Shown piece by piece: positions 1 through 9,426 of a stretch of DNA of 64,000 nt; within the stretch, counting starts at the first letter, position 1; every line of letters starts with the position of its first letter. Location of the stretch: contig FREU01000002.1 of NCBI GenBank assembly GCA_900143615.1, forward strand, positions 352,663 to 416,662. Reading direction: 5' to 3'. Source of the stretch: Rhodobacteraceae bacterium Alg231-30 (GTDB lineage Bacteria; Pseudomonadota; Alphaproteobacteria; Rhodobacterales; Rhodobacteraceae). A program made the position numbers and the translations under genes. The notes under the pieces were generated by a model. It had not been told where the DNA came from and did no database searches. It was given only the letters and a program-made list of their open reading frames with translations.

Positions 1-722
1 GTCAAAACGGCGGCCATCAGACCGGCAGAAAGGGAAAATAGCATCGCCGTTGTGAATGTGTTCCGCGACCGCAGATCTTCCGGAACTATAAGGGGCACAG
101 GCCACTCGAATTCGACCGAGACATGGTTGTCCAGTCCTTCGCCCATGCGCAGCCACTCATTTGCCAACACCAGTTTGAGTTTAGTACCCTCGGTAAGGTC
201 GATGGGTCTGCCAGTATCGTCAAATTTGGAAAAACTGACGGTGGTCATGCGGTGGTGCTCCACCAAATCCGGCCCATCTGTTTCTTCGGGGAAGAAATAC
301 TTCCCGTCGATTTCCAGATAGGCGTTGGGAACACGTCCGGGTAAATTGCCGGTGTGAACATCCTCCCACAAGAAAAACACAAAATTTCGGTCTGGCCTGT
401 AATCGTCAACCGCAGACCCGCGACTGGCAAATTCAAAATACTCATCCGTCGCGTAAAGCGCCTTGATCGTCGTACCCCCGGGAACAAAAACCAGACGGGA
501 CAGAAAGTTCGTCAGATTGTTTTGGACACCCAAACGCTCTGATTGCACATCCACGCCTGTTTCATAGAGCATGTCCTTGCCGCTCATATAGTACGGAAAA
601 ACAAGCCACGAAAACGCGATCACAAGCACAGCGATCATACCCAGTACCGGCGTCATGGCCTTGCCAAGTGAATGGAACCGGCTTTTGAACGGCAGAGAAT
701 GACTGGTAATATCTGAGGGCAT
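1..722 (-). CDS. Membrane protein with periplasmic domain, possibly CcdA/DsbD-like (partial)
   Basis: An open frame runs from an ATG at 722 leftward off the window, giving about 240 N-terminal residues. A GGAG six bases before that ATG supports it; an in-frame ATG at 734 is the alternative. Residues about 25-45 form one transmembrane helix (GMIAVLVIAFSWLVFPYY). A roughly 170-residue soluble, presumably periplasmic, part follows. A second hydrophobic segment (AMLFSLSAGLMAAVL) begins just before the cut. The last motif reminds me of the first helix of CcdA/DsbD-type thiol-redox membrane proteins, and a cytochrome c gene lies nearby. That family name is a guess; the visible sequence supports only a membrane protein with an extracytoplasmic domain. 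The gene is divergent from the AraC regulator. Confidence 0.6.
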   Translation of the reverse strand, partial: MPSDITSHSLPFKSRFHSLGKAMTPVLGMIAVLVIAFSWLVFPYYMSGKDMLYETGVDVQSERLGVQNNLTNFLSRLVFVPGGTTIKALYATDEYFEFASRGSAVDDYRPDRNFVFFLWEDVHTGNLPGRVPNAYLEIDGKYFFPEETDGPDLVEHHRMTTVSFSKFDDTGRPIDLTEGTKLKLVLANEWLRMGEGLDNHVSVEFEWPVPLIVPEDLRSRNTFTTAMLFSLSAGLMAAVL

Positions 723-746
723 AAGGCGCTCCATCGCATCAGTTGG

Positions 747-771
747 GCTAGGGCAGTGCTCGCACCCTAGC
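747..771. promoter_or_regulatory. Inverted repeat upstream of the partial membrane gene
   Basis: GCTAGGG at 747-753 and CCCTAGC at 765-771 are perfect 7-base arms around an 11-base spacer. It lies in the divergent gap between the membrane protein gene and the AraC-type regulator, about 25 bases upstream of the former's start. It could be an operator for the adjacent regulator or a leader hairpin of the minus-strand transcript. No direct evidence separates these. Confidence 0.35.
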
Positions 772-980
772 GCTCAAGTGATGTGCAAATTTTACCACCA
801 CGCTCATCATTCTTGCCCGGGACTGCCCATCACACGCCTAAGCGAAATTTTGCTCAAGGACGACTATGCGACCAATTCCCCAGTGGAGTTCAAATCGATC
901 AGCGTCAAAATGACGTATCACTCGGGTTGCACCCCCGAAACTACATGGCTGCCCTGATGTCAGGCATAAGGAAATATTTG

Positions 981-1985
981 ATGCCTCCAAGCGAGTCCGT
1001 CGCGCCGAGCAAAGACCCAAAGTGTCGATACGACGCCCAAAGCTATTCGCGAGATTTTCGCATGCCCAGCTGGCAAAAATATTTCTCGTATTTTTGGGGG
1101 CCCGCTAACGTTACTGCGCAATCCAATTCCCACTTTGACGCAAGCGTACAAAGTCAAAAAATCGGTGACCTGCGTCTCAACAACGTACGCTTTCAAGGAC
1201 AACGGATCAAACGTAAGCCTGGTCACTCCGAGCTGCTAGATGGAACGTTTCACGCCCTTAATATTGTGCGCCACGGCGCGGGAACACTCACACGACCAGA
1301 TACGACGACAACCGTTCGAGCGGGCGAAATCATGTTTTCCTCCAGCCGTTGCGGCAACGTTTTTACCGTACCAAAAAACTATGTTTCGACCCAATTGATG
1401 GTCCCCACCAAGCTTTTGACAGACTACATCCCCAATACGCCGGAAGTCATTGTGTTTCACAAAGCAGCGTCTTCAATGAAGATGTCATTACTCAGTTGCA
1501 TGTTGGATCAGTTGGCCCAGACCAGTCACGGTCAAAACGTAGACGGTAGCACCGGGGGGCTGATCGAACGCCAATTGCTAGAGTTACTGGCCTTAGCGAT
1601 CGAGACCGACGAATGCAGTCCGATATCTGATGAAAGCAGCGTACGCTTTGCGCACCGTTTACGCGTACAGCGCTTTATTCACGAACATTTGAGCAACCCC
1701 GATCTGAACCCCAACATTATTGCCGAAATGAACGGTCTATCAGAGAGCTATCTGCACAGAATTTTTGTGTCATCTGGGCATTCTCTCATGCAAACCGTCA
1801 AGCATCTTAGACTGGACAAAGCCAAAAGCTTGCTCCTTTCAGAAGCGCAGCCAAAGCTTTCGATGGGCGAAATTGCACATCAATGCGGCTTCGCCTCACA
1901 CTCTTCCTTCACGCGCGCTTTCCAACAACATTTTGGGCTTTCCCCTAAAGACATGCGCCATCTGAAAGCTGAAGCGGCCAACTGA
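981..1985 (+). CDS. AraC family transcriptional regulator
   Basis: A 334-residue regulator. The N-terminal half resembles the AraC-binding-like cupin domain (about residues 30-200). The C-terminal ~100 residues contain the two helix-turn-helix motifs of the family, ending in the usual signature (GEIAHQCGFASHSSFTRAFQ followed by HFGLSPKDMR). The open frame extends upstream to 783, but I place the start at ATG 981. It has AAGGA at the right spacing, and 334 residues is normal for this type. It probably senses a small ligand and controls the neighbouring exported propeller/cytochrome genes or the divergent membrane gene. The ligand cannot be read from the sequence. Confidence 0.85.
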   Translation: MPPSESVAPSKDPKCRYDAQSYSRDFRMPSWQKYFSYFWGPANVTAQSNSHFDASVQSQKIGDLRLNNVRFQGQRIKRKPGHSELLDGTFHALNIVRHGAGTLTRPDTTTTVRAGEIMFSSSRCGNVFTVPKNYVSTQLMVPTKLLTDYIPNTPEVIVFHKAASSMKMSLLSCMLDQLAQTSHGQNVDGSTGGLIERQLLELLALAIETDECSPISDESSVRFAHRLRVQRFIHEHLSNPDLNPNIIAEMNGLSESYLHRIFVSSGHSLMQTVKHLRLDKAKSLLLSEAQPKLSMGEIAHQCGFASHSSFTRAFQQHFGLSPKDMRHLKAEAAN

Positions 1986-2189
1986 AACTTACGCTTTCGG
2001 CAACTGTGGGAAAAAACTCAGTGTTCCGACGGTCAAAAACACCGGGTTGAGACTCACTAGCCTATCGGTAGGAAACTGCGGCGATTTTTCGATCACTCTC
2101 GAGTCTATCGTCGTCACGAGCGGTCAGAATTGGGTCTAGCGTCCAATCAGAAGTCGCAGGTTTCCACGAAGCAAATGGAGAACCAATTC

Positions 2190-4064
2190 ATGCCGTTAAG
2201 CCTAAAAGGAAGAGCGCTCCTTGTAACAGCCATCATCTCTTTGGGAGGAGTGCCAGCAATGGCCGCCACCTCCGAAGATGAAATGGCGGGCGTCGACGAT
2301 CCGATCGAACAACTCATCGAACGTGGTCGCGAGATTTATTTTGAAGATGGGATGTGTGTGTCCTGTCACGGTTTCGAAGGTGAAGGCGCCATCGGGCCGT
2401 CACTTAGTAACATGCCCCGCAATCCACTTGATGTCAGCATTGCATTCAAATCGGTGCCGCGCATGGCGCCCTTCGTCAATGAACTTAATCCGGAAAAACG
2501 CGACTATCTCGCGATCTCCACCTTCCTCACTCAGGAGTTTGCCCAACACGACATCAATGAAGAGATGCTTGCCGGCTACAAAGAAGACCTGCATAAATTC
2601 TCATCCAAATCGACAATGTCGGGCTTTAAGCTCACGGAACGTGACAAGGCCATTATGGAGATCGAACCTTATGATCTCGTTCCCGAAACATGGGAGCGCC
2701 GTGCACATGAAGGGCCTTTGAAGAAAGAATTCGAATCGCGCGTTCTTGCAACGTGGGAATGGCCAGAGAGCGATATCATCTTCACCCCAGAGGCCGGTCG
2801 AACCTATTTCTATGAGAACACAGGGATCGACAAGCACCCCGGCTCAGCTGATTTCGTTGACTTCGCCGCGGAAAACTCACGCGTGACAATCGGTGATGCG
2901 GTAACGCACGAAATCTTGGCGAGCCGTGAGCTGCCTTTGGAAATGAAAGGGACAGTCCACTCCACCTTTGCCTCGCCAGATGGAAAATACATCTACATTT
3001 CGGGCGGCAAGTTCGGGCAATCGACGTCTTATACAACCGACCCGGATGCAGGGAACTTTGAAAACCTTGCCGAAGGCCCCGCCGCGGCCTCGTCGATGAT
3101 GGCGGTTCTGGAGCTGATGTCCGCTCCGGCCACTATGATCAAGGTTGAAGCCGCGACCCTGCGCCCGGTCGCCCAGATTGACATTGGTGGACGTATTCAC
3201 CACGGGCAAATCTTTCAGGACAGATATCTGCTAATCGACACGTTCTCGACCTCCGCAGGCGGTTTGGACGTGTTTATGTACGATCCTGAAACCGACACAG
3301 TTCTTGGCGGTGTGCAGGCCCTCGAACTTGGCGGATCACCCTACACCGCCTTCACAGATAACGAGTTCATCTATCTGCTTATGGAACCTGCCGGCTATGA
3401 TCCGATGTCTTTGACACACACCGGATATATGGGCGCCTCGCTGACCAAAGTGGGCAAACTGACCACCATGCGGGATTTCTGGGTTGCCAAAATCGATCCT
3501 GAAACATGGGAAGTTGTTCAAGAGTATCCATATCCGGGCCACCGAGGTGACTGGGTCGTCGTGGATGCCGAGAAAGAACATATGTACATTCCTGCCGGCG
3601 GCACAGGCAACGTCTCTAAAATCAATCTGGAGACCGGTAAAAAAGTCTGGGCAAACCCTGTTGGAACTGGCCCATACGGCGCAACATTAAACGCTGATCA
3701 AACCGACTTGTGGGTCGCAAACAAAGGCGAAACCACCGGTCTGTTCGGTCGCACACTCACCGTATTGGACGCCGCAAGTGGTTGGCCCAAACACACGCTG
3801 GTGACCGGCTACATGACCGATCACGTCCTGCTTGCGCCAAACGGCAAAGAAATCTGGGCAACGTCAAATGGCGAAGGTCGGATCTATGTCTACGATGCCG
3901 CAACTTACGAGCTGAAAACCACAATGGACATGCCCGGTCACGGCGATGCTCATGGTCTGGTTTGGGTGCATGCGGATGAAAACGGAGAAACACAGGTCGT
4001 GCGCGATCAGGGGAACTTCCACAACGGCATTCATCCCGCCAAAGGTGTCGCGCTCAACTACTAA
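2190..4064 (+). CDS. Exported cytochrome c / beta-propeller fusion protein
   Basis: A 624-residue periplasmic protein. Residues 1-25 are a signal peptide ending VPAMA. A mono-heme cytochrome c domain follows with C56-V-S-C59-H60. From about residue 220 the chain is a YVTN/cytochrome-d1-like beta-propeller with repeated DAASGW, IDPETW and NLETGK-type turns. Such fusions pass electrons from a substrate oxidised in or near the propeller to the heme. The substrate is not recognisable, and I see no second heme motif. The open frame starts at 2130, but ATG 2190 follows GGAG and gives a clean signal peptide. It is followed by a second propeller gene, so the two probably act together. Cytochrome cd1-like nitrite reductase is unlikely because the d1-heme ligand pattern is not apparent. 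Confidence 0.75.
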   Translation: MPLSLKGRALLVTAIISLGGVPAMAATSEDEMAGVDDPIEQLIERGREIYFEDGMCVSCHGFEGEGAIGPSLSNMPRNPLDVSIAFKSVPRMAPFVNELNPEKRDYLAISTFLTQEFAQHDINEEMLAGYKEDLHKFSSKSTMSGFKLTERDKAIMEIEPYDLVPETWERRAHEGPLKKEFESRVLATWEWPESDIIFTPEAGRTYFYENTGIDKHPGSADFVDFAAENSRVTIGDAVTHEILASRELPLEMKGTVHSTFASPDGKYIYISGGKFGQSTSYTTDPDAGNFENLAEGPAAASSMMAVLELMSAPATMIKVEAATLRPVAQIDIGGRIHHGQIFQDRYLLIDTFSTSAGGLDVFMYDPETDTVLGGVQALELGGSPYTAFTDNEFIYLLMEPAGYDPMSLTHTGYMGASLTKVGKLTTMRDFWVAKIDPETWEVVQEYPYPGHRGDWVVVDAEKEHMYIPAGGTGNVSKINLETGKKVWANPVGTGPYGATLNADQTDLWVANKGETTGLFGRTLTVLDAASGWPKHTLVTGYMTDHVLLAPNGKEIWATSNGEGRIYVYDAATYELKTTMDMPGHGDAHGLVWVHADENGETQVVRDQGNFHNGIHPAKGVALNY

Positions 4065-4083
4065 GGTACGTTAGCAAAATTCT

Positions 4084-4107
4084 GAGGGGCGTCTTTGTGC
4101 GCCCCTC
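4084..4107. terminator. GC-rich hairpin between the two propeller genes
   Basis: GAGGGGCG and CGCCCCTC form a perfect 8-base-pair stem around TCTTTGTG. No run of T follows on the plus strand, so it may act as a partial terminator or mRNA-stabilising hairpin that lowers expression of the second gene rather than a full stop. Confidence 0.45.
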
Positions 4108-4147
4108 ATCCTACGTCTTCCACGCTTTAGCCCGCAGAAAGGCCGAT

Positions 4148-5287
4148 ATGGTTCGCCCCTTTTTGGTTCTCTTCCTTGCGACGATCCTGACCGCCAATTC
4201 GGCTCTGGCCGCGCAAGACAGCCGCTCAACTGATCTACGAGATGCGGAACGCTTTGCCTTTGCGCCAAGCTCGGAAGCCGCAAAAATTGTGGCGATTGAT
4301 CTCTATCTTGGCGAAATGGCTGCAATCATTGATTTACCCAAGGCCCCTGGCGACATCCTGGTCTCAAAATTCATGGGCATGTTGTTCGCGACAGATCCTG
4401 ATGCACAAGCGATTTACCCCGTGCTGCTGAGCACACAAGAGGTTGGCCCAGCCTTTGATATTGGCCTGCGCCCACAGAATGCCGTGCTCGAAACCCAAGG
4501 CCAGTTCGCCGCATTTTGGGACAACACCGGAAGCATTGCAGTTTGGGATCTCAAGAACATTCGAGCGATCTACAGATCAGACGGATATCTGCCAGACGCC
4601 CAGATTTCCTTTTCGCCAGACGGCCTAAGCCTCTACATCGTCGAAGGCCTGAAAAACAGAATGATTGTCGTCGACCTACAGTCCGCTGAAATTGTGGCTA
4701 GCGTTCCCTTGACGTTAGACCAACCCTCGCAACAAATCAGCGCCGTCAGTCGATCGATGGATGGTCGCGCCGGATACATTGCAGTCACGGATCATAACAA
4801 ACTACTTGTCTTGGACCTGATCAATTTGGCTATCGTTGAGGAAATCGAGACGCCCAAAGGCCCACTACGTCCCTACAATACGACCTACGGGCGCTACGTT
4901 CTTGTTCCTAATCGGGACGCAAGATCAGTTTTAATCCTCGATGCAACCAACCATAATGTGCTGAAAACCATCCCGACAAAGGTCACGCCTTCCAACATCA
5001 ATTCCGGCTGGTTTGAAAGCCGCGCCTATGTAATGTCCAAGCACCAAGACACCATTGACGTTATTGACCTTGACGCATTGACGCGGCTCCCAAGTATTTC
5101 ACTGCCCACGTTAAGCGATCAGGGCGTCGTCAGCGCAGACATGCGCACTCTGGCAACGGCGCTGCCGGACACAGGTGAAGTGATCTTCATAAACGCCGCA
5201 GCCGGAGAAATCGGCGCTACGATCGCCACCGGTGTATTCGGTATCAGCGGAGTTCAAATTGGGGCGTCCAACAACATTTGCCACTAG
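4148..5287 (+). CDS. Exported YVTN-type beta-propeller protein
   Basis: A 379-residue protein with a signal peptide (FLVLFLATILTANSALAAQ). The rest is an all-beta propeller with repeating blades such as SIAVWDLKN, MIVVDLQSAE, LLVLDLINLA, SVLILDATNH and TIDVIDLDAL. No heme motif or catalytic residues are visible. The ATG at 4148 has an AAAGG Shine-Dalgarno and gives the signal peptide; the open frame itself begins at 4097. It lies 83 bases behind the cytochrome/propeller fusion and presumably is its partner, either a scaffold or substrate-binding protein. Its exact role is unknown. Confidence 0.7.
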   Translation: MVRPFLVLFLATILTANSALAAQDSRSTDLRDAERFAFAPSSEAAKIVAIDLYLGEMAAIIDLPKAPGDILVSKFMGMLFATDPDAQAIYPVLLSTQEVGPAFDIGLRPQNAVLETQGQFAAFWDNTGSIAVWDLKNIRAIYRSDGYLPDAQISFSPDGLSLYIVEGLKNRMIVVDLQSAEIVASVPLTLDQPSQQISAVSRSMDGRAGYIAVTDHNKLLVLDLINLAIVEEIETPKGPLRPYNTTYGRYVLVPNRDARSVLILDATNHNVLKTIPTKVTPSNINSGWFESRAYVMSKHQDTIDVIDLDALTRLPSISLPTLSDQGVVSADMRTLATALPDTGEVIFINAAAGEIGATIATGVFGISGVQIGASNNICH

Positions 5288-5335
5288 GCACAAATGGTGT
5301 GACACGCCAATTCGCCGCATATTCACACTAGCGGG

Positions 5336-6487
5336 TCAACTGCGGTTTGGGTCCATCGCATCGCGCAGACCGTCGCCAAAGAAGTTGAATGCCAGCACCA
5401 CAATCACAATGGGCAACATCGGGATCGCCGTCCACGGGTAGATCTCAATTGACGCCAAGTTCTGCGCGTCATTGAGCATCACACCCCAACTCACCGCCGG
5501 AGCCCTGAGCCCCAAGCCTAAAAACGACAGCGCAGTTTCCCCAAGGATCATGGCGGGTATCGATAAGGTCGCCGAGGCGATCAAATGGCTCAGAAAATTG
5601 GGCAACAAGTGTTTGCGGATCACCCGTGAGGGTTTTGCCCCCATCATTTCGGCGGCTTTCACAAACTCTTCTTCCCTCAAGCTTAGAAATTTGGATCGCA
5701 CGGCCCTCGCCAATCCGGGCCAATCCAGTATCCCCAGAATTATCGAGATGATGAAAAACACCGCCACCGGACTCCAATGGGACGGCACCGCAGCAGACAG
5801 CGCCAGCCAAAGCGGCAATTCAGGCAAAGAGCGTAGGATTTCGATCACGCGATTGATGACCCAGTCCAAAAAACCGCCAAAATATCCGGCGATCGAGCCC
5901 AAAACGATGCCAATGACAAACGACACTGTGATCCCGACAAGCCCCACGGTTAGAGACAACTGCGCTCCGTAGAGGATGCGTGAAAACACATCGCGCCCTA
6001 ACCGGTCCGCACCAAACAGAAAGATCGTGGCACCCTCTGGCGCGCAAAACATGTGTTTGTCGGTCACATACACGCCAGCCAGACGGTAAGAGCCGCCCTC
6101 GCAAAAATACTCAAGCGGTAGCGGCGTGTCCTTGTCGGGGACATATTTCCAACTGAAGGTTTCCAAATCCATCTCAGCCACGGTCGGGTAGACATGTGGC
6201 CCAATGAATTGCCCGTCATGAAACAGGCTAATCATCTGTGGCGGCGCGTAGATATAGTCTTCCAGCCGCTCATTTGGGGTGTAGGGCGCAATAAATCCTG
6301 CAAACGGCAGCGAAAAATACGCCAACAGCAGAAAGATCGCGGAAATTAGACCCAGTTTGTGTTGTTTGAATCGCAACCACAGCAGACGCGAGTTAGACAT
6401 ATCCAACTCGGCATTGCGCGCCTCAGCCCCCAGATCGCGTTCATAGGGGGTGTCATCAACAAAGCGGCCATCAGGACGTATGCTCAT
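5336..6487 (-). CDS. ABC transporter permease (OppC/DppC type)
   Basis: A 383-residue inner-membrane permease of the oligopeptide/dipeptide import family. After a cytoplasmic N-terminus there is one helix (around residues 35-60) and a long periplasmic insert. Five helices follow, with the permease loop SILGEtalSFLGLGL-type sequence (here ILGETALSFLGLGLRAPAVS) near the C-terminus. The EAA loop is seen as VKAAEMMGAKPSRVIRKHLLPN. The start codon overlaps the stop of the upstream permease (ATGA), so translation is coupled. It is the last gene of the four-gene importer operon. Confidence 0.92.
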   Translation of the reverse strand: MSIRPDGRFVDDTPYERDLGAEARNAELDMSNSRLLWLRFKQHKLGLISAIFLLLAYFSLPFAGFIAPYTPNERLEDYIYAPPQMISLFHDGQFIGPHVYPTVAEMDLETFSWKYVPDKDTPLPLEYFCEGGSYRLAGVYVTDKHMFCAPEGATIFLFGADRLGRDVFSRILYGAQLSLTVGLVGITVSFVIGIVLGSIAGYFGGFLDWVINRVIEILRSLPELPLWLALSAAVPSHWSPVAVFFIISIILGILDWPGLARAVRSKFLSLREEEFVKAAEMMGAKPSRVIRKHLLPNFLSHLIASATLSIPAMILGETALSFLGLGLRAPAVSWGVMLNDAQNLASIEIYPWTAIPMLPIVIVVLAFNFFGDGLRDAMDPNRS

Positions 6488-7512
6488 TTGTTACGTCCTC
6501 CAAAACGAATACGCGGATCGAGCAGCGCCAACAGAAGGTCAGACACCAAAGTTCCGATCAATGTTAAAAGCGCCACAAACATCAGCACAAAGGCTGACAG
6601 GAACAAATCCTGCGATTTGAGAGCCGTCAACAACAGCGGCCCGATGGTTTGCAATCCCAAGACCACCGACACCAGAACCGAGCCCGACACCAGCGAGGGG
6701 ATCAAGGTGCCAATATCGGCCACGAAGGGGTTAAACGCGACGCGCAACGGATATTTCACCAACATCGAGCTTTCCCGCATCCCTTTGGCGCGTGCGGTTT
6801 CCACATAGGGCTTACCAAGTTCGTCCAACAGGTTTGCCCGCAATCGCTGCATCATTGCCGCCGCACCGGACGTGCCGATCACAAAGGTTGGAATGATCAA
6901 GTGAATGAGAACAGACTTCATCTTGTCAAAGGACATCGGTTGCCCTTCGTACTGCGGATCCATCAGCCCCCCGATCGGCAGGTTCAAATACCGGTTGCCG
7001 TAATAAAACAGAATCAAAGCCAACAGAAAGTTCGGCGTTGCCAATCCCAGATACCCGACAAGAGCCGAAGTATAATCAATCCATGTTTTGGATCGTGCCG
7101 CCGCGATCACACCTAATGGCAACGCCACCGCATAAATAAACACCACGGCGGCAAGATTGACCAAAATGGTCATCCATAGCGCCCCGCCAACCAGATCGGC
7201 CACCGGTTTATCAAACTCAAACGACCAGCCAAATTCACCTTGCAGCATCCCGGCCAAGCCATGCGGTCCGGGCATAAAGCCCATCCAGATCATGTATTGC
7301 CGCCACATCGGTTGATCCAGAGAATACTCTTGGCGCAGGAACTCCGCCTTGGCGATGCCGTTGGATTGCCCCGTCGCACGTAGCTCGTTGATCTGGTTGG
7401 ACAGATAATCGCCCGGTGGCAGATTGATAATCAGGAAAATAAACACCGAGACCACCACAAGGGTGGCCAGCATTGTCAGAAACCGAAAGACTGCAAATCG
7501 CAGCAGGCCCAT
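6484..7512 (-). CDS. ABC transporter permease (OppB/DppB type)
   Basis: A 342-residue inner-membrane permease. Family marks are the N-terminal helix with FLIINLPPGDYL, six predicted helices and the EAA-type loop YVETARAKGMRESSMLVKYP. The partner of the OppC-type permease, it forms the heterodimeric pore for a peptide-like solute. It starts ten bases after the substrate-binding protein gene and overlaps the next permease by four bases. Confidence 0.92.
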   Translation of the reverse strand: MGLLRFAVFRFLTMLATLVVVSVFIFLIINLPPGDYLSNQINELRATGQSNGIAKAEFLRQEYSLDQPMWRQYMIWMGFMPGPHGLAGMLQGEFGWSFEFDKPVADLVGGALWMTILVNLAAVVFIYAVALPLGVIAAARSKTWIDYTSALVGYLGLATPNFLLALILFYYGNRYLNLPIGGLMDPQYEGQPMSFDKMKSVLIHLIIPTFVIGTSGAAAMMQRLRANLLDELGKPYVETARAKGMRESSMLVKYPLRVAFNPFVADIGTLIPSLVSGSVLVSVVLGLQTIGPLLLTALKSQDLFLSAFVLMFVALLTLIGTLVSDLLLALLDPRIRFGGRNK

Positions 7513-7521
7513 GGGATGCTC

Positions 7522-9426
7522 CTACTCGGTGAAGAAAAATTCATCTACGCGATGCATGCCAAAATGCGCACCGGGCGACCAAGCCCAGATTGCCTTTTCC
7601 GGCACATTCTGAAGTCGGTTGGAGACCACAACAGGCTGCGGCGCTTCGTTTAATAAGCCAATCGCAAAGATATTGTCGGCATGAATCTGAACCATTTTAG
7701 ACCAGATGATACCGCGGTCTGCTGCCGAATAGGCCCGGTTCCACTCATGTGCTAAATCGTTGAGCGCGACAGCCGCCGGCATATCTGGCGCCTCGCCTGC
7801 CTCTCCGTGGGTCTGGTGATACTGTCCCCACTTGGGCCAAGCCAGAAATGCCTGATCCCAAGGTGCGAGATAGCTGGGGGACGTGTAAATCTGTGGCAGA
7901 CCGTTGTCCCAACCAAACCAGGTCGACGCCATGGTTTCTCCCGCATAAACCCGATTTCGCAGAATATCGCGCTCCAGCGGACGCATAATCAATTTGATGC
8001 CGACGTCTTTCCAGTTATCGGTAATAATCTGGAGCGCATTTTCGACTTCCTGCCGCTCACCCGCGGTTTCGATAACCAACCACGCTGGTCGCCCGTCCTC
8101 CAGCATGCGATAGCCATCTTTGTCTCGTTCGGTCAGCCCCATCTCATCCAGCAGCGCATTGGCCTGATCTGGATCATAACTTGCCCAAGCGGCGCGATGC
8201 TCTTCCTTAAAGAAAGGGCTAATCGGCAACACTGACATGGCACCTTCTTTGGCCAGCCCGAAATACATACCCTTGTTGATGACCTTACGATTGATCGCCA
8301 AGGACAGCGCCCGCCGGAACCGCACATCACGCAAAACTTCACGCCAGCCGTCATCGTTGTAATTTAGGTTGGGATAGATCGCGATCTGCGAGGCGGTCCC
8401 ATTCCCCCAAAGCAATGTTTTATAATTGCCCGCGTTTTCACCCTTCTTAAGGATCGCCGTATCTTTGAAATCCAGCCCACGCGCCTGAAGGTCAACTTCG
8501 CCCGCGTTTGCCTTGGCCGCCACCAATCCCGGTGCCACGACCTGCATTTCCACAACATCGACATAGGGCAATTGCACGCCCTTGGCGTCCATACGATGGT
8601 AATAAGGATTGCGCACAAACAGGAACCGGCTTTTCCCGTCTTTCGTGGCCAACATCCAAGGCTGCAATGTCGGCAGATCAGGATTGTCGAATTTATACAT
8701 GTTGTCGCTGCGATTGTGCAGCGCTGGCCAACTGCGCACCCGCGCTTCGCGCAATTTTTCACGCAACTCTTCCTCGCCCACATAATCAGCATGCAGGTCC
8801 TTTAGGAAATGTGCCGGGCGAAAAATGAAGGGAGGGCGCGCCTCTGCCAACACCTGCAAGAACTGCGGATTGGGTTTAGACCACTCGTAAACAACTGTGT
8901 GGGCATCCGGATAGGTAACCTCTGGCAACTCTCCCTCAACCCGTAGAACGTCCAGCGGACCAGAAGGGGTCAACAATTCATTGTTGGCCACATCTTCCCA
9001 CCAATAGCGAAAGTCCTCCGAGGTAAAGGGGTGCCCGTCCGACCAACGATGACCGGGGCGCAAATGCATCACAAACCGCGAGTCGTTTTCATTTTCTAAC
9101 GACGCAAGCAAATCTGGTACGATCTCGTAACGCTCGTTGTAAACCATCAGACGGGCGTAACCGTAGACCACCATCTGGCGCACATCTTTGGAGCGCGCGA
9201 CCATCGTGCGCAGTGTGCCGCCCTGCGTGCCATATTTCCGGCCGCGCACCTCAAGATCGACAACAAGTGGTTGAGACGGCATGCGGTCTGCGGCAACCGG
9301 TAAATCTCCGGCATCAACTTCGGCCTGCCAGAACGCGCTTTCTTGGACGTCCTGTGCGGACGCCCAATTGATTGGCAGAGCACAGGCAACGGCGAGCAAA
9401 GCGCCAAATAGTTTCTCTTTAAACAT
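7522..9426 (-). CDS. ABC transporter substrate-binding protein, family 5
   Basis: A 634-residue periplasmic binding protein with a signal peptide ending NWASAQ. The SBP family 5 body shows FVMHLRPGHRWSDGHPFTSEDF, DVRFRRALSLAINRKVIN and a C-terminal lobe typical of large peptide-binding proteins. Its length and the paired fused ATPase resemble the Yej (microcin C/oligopeptide) group more than small dipeptide binders. The ligand is not predictable from sequence. It overlaps the ATPase gene by eight bases. Confidence 0.9.
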   Translation of the reverse strand: MFKEKLFGALLAVACALPINWASAQDVQESAFWQAEVDAGDLPVAADRMPSQPLVVDLEVRGRKYGTQGGTLRTMVARSKDVRQMVVYGYARLMVYNERYEIVPDLLASLENENDSRFVMHLRPGHRWSDGHPFTSEDFRYWWEDVANNELLTPSGPLDVLRVEGELPEVTYPDAHTVVYEWSKPNPQFLQVLAEARPPFIFRPAHFLKDLHADYVGEEELREKLREARVRSWPALHNRSDNMYKFDNPDLPTLQPWMLATKDGKSRFLFVRNPYYHRMDAKGVQLPYVDVVEMQVVAPGLVAAKANAGEVDLQARGLDFKDTAILKKGENAGNYKTLLWGNGTASQIAIYPNLNYNDDGWREVLRDVRFRRALSLAINRKVINKGMYFGLAKEGAMSVLPISPFFKEEHRAAWASYDPDQANALLDEMGLTERDKDGYRMLEDGRPAWLVIETAGERQEVENALQIITDNWKDVGIKLIMRPLERDILRNRVYAGETMASTWFGWDNGLPQIYTSPSYLAPWDQAFLAWPKWGQYHQTHGEAGEAPDMPAAVALNDLAHEWNRAYSAADRGIIWSKMVQIHADNIFAIGLLNEAPQPVVVSNRLQNVPEKAIWAWSPGAHFGMHRVDEFFFTE

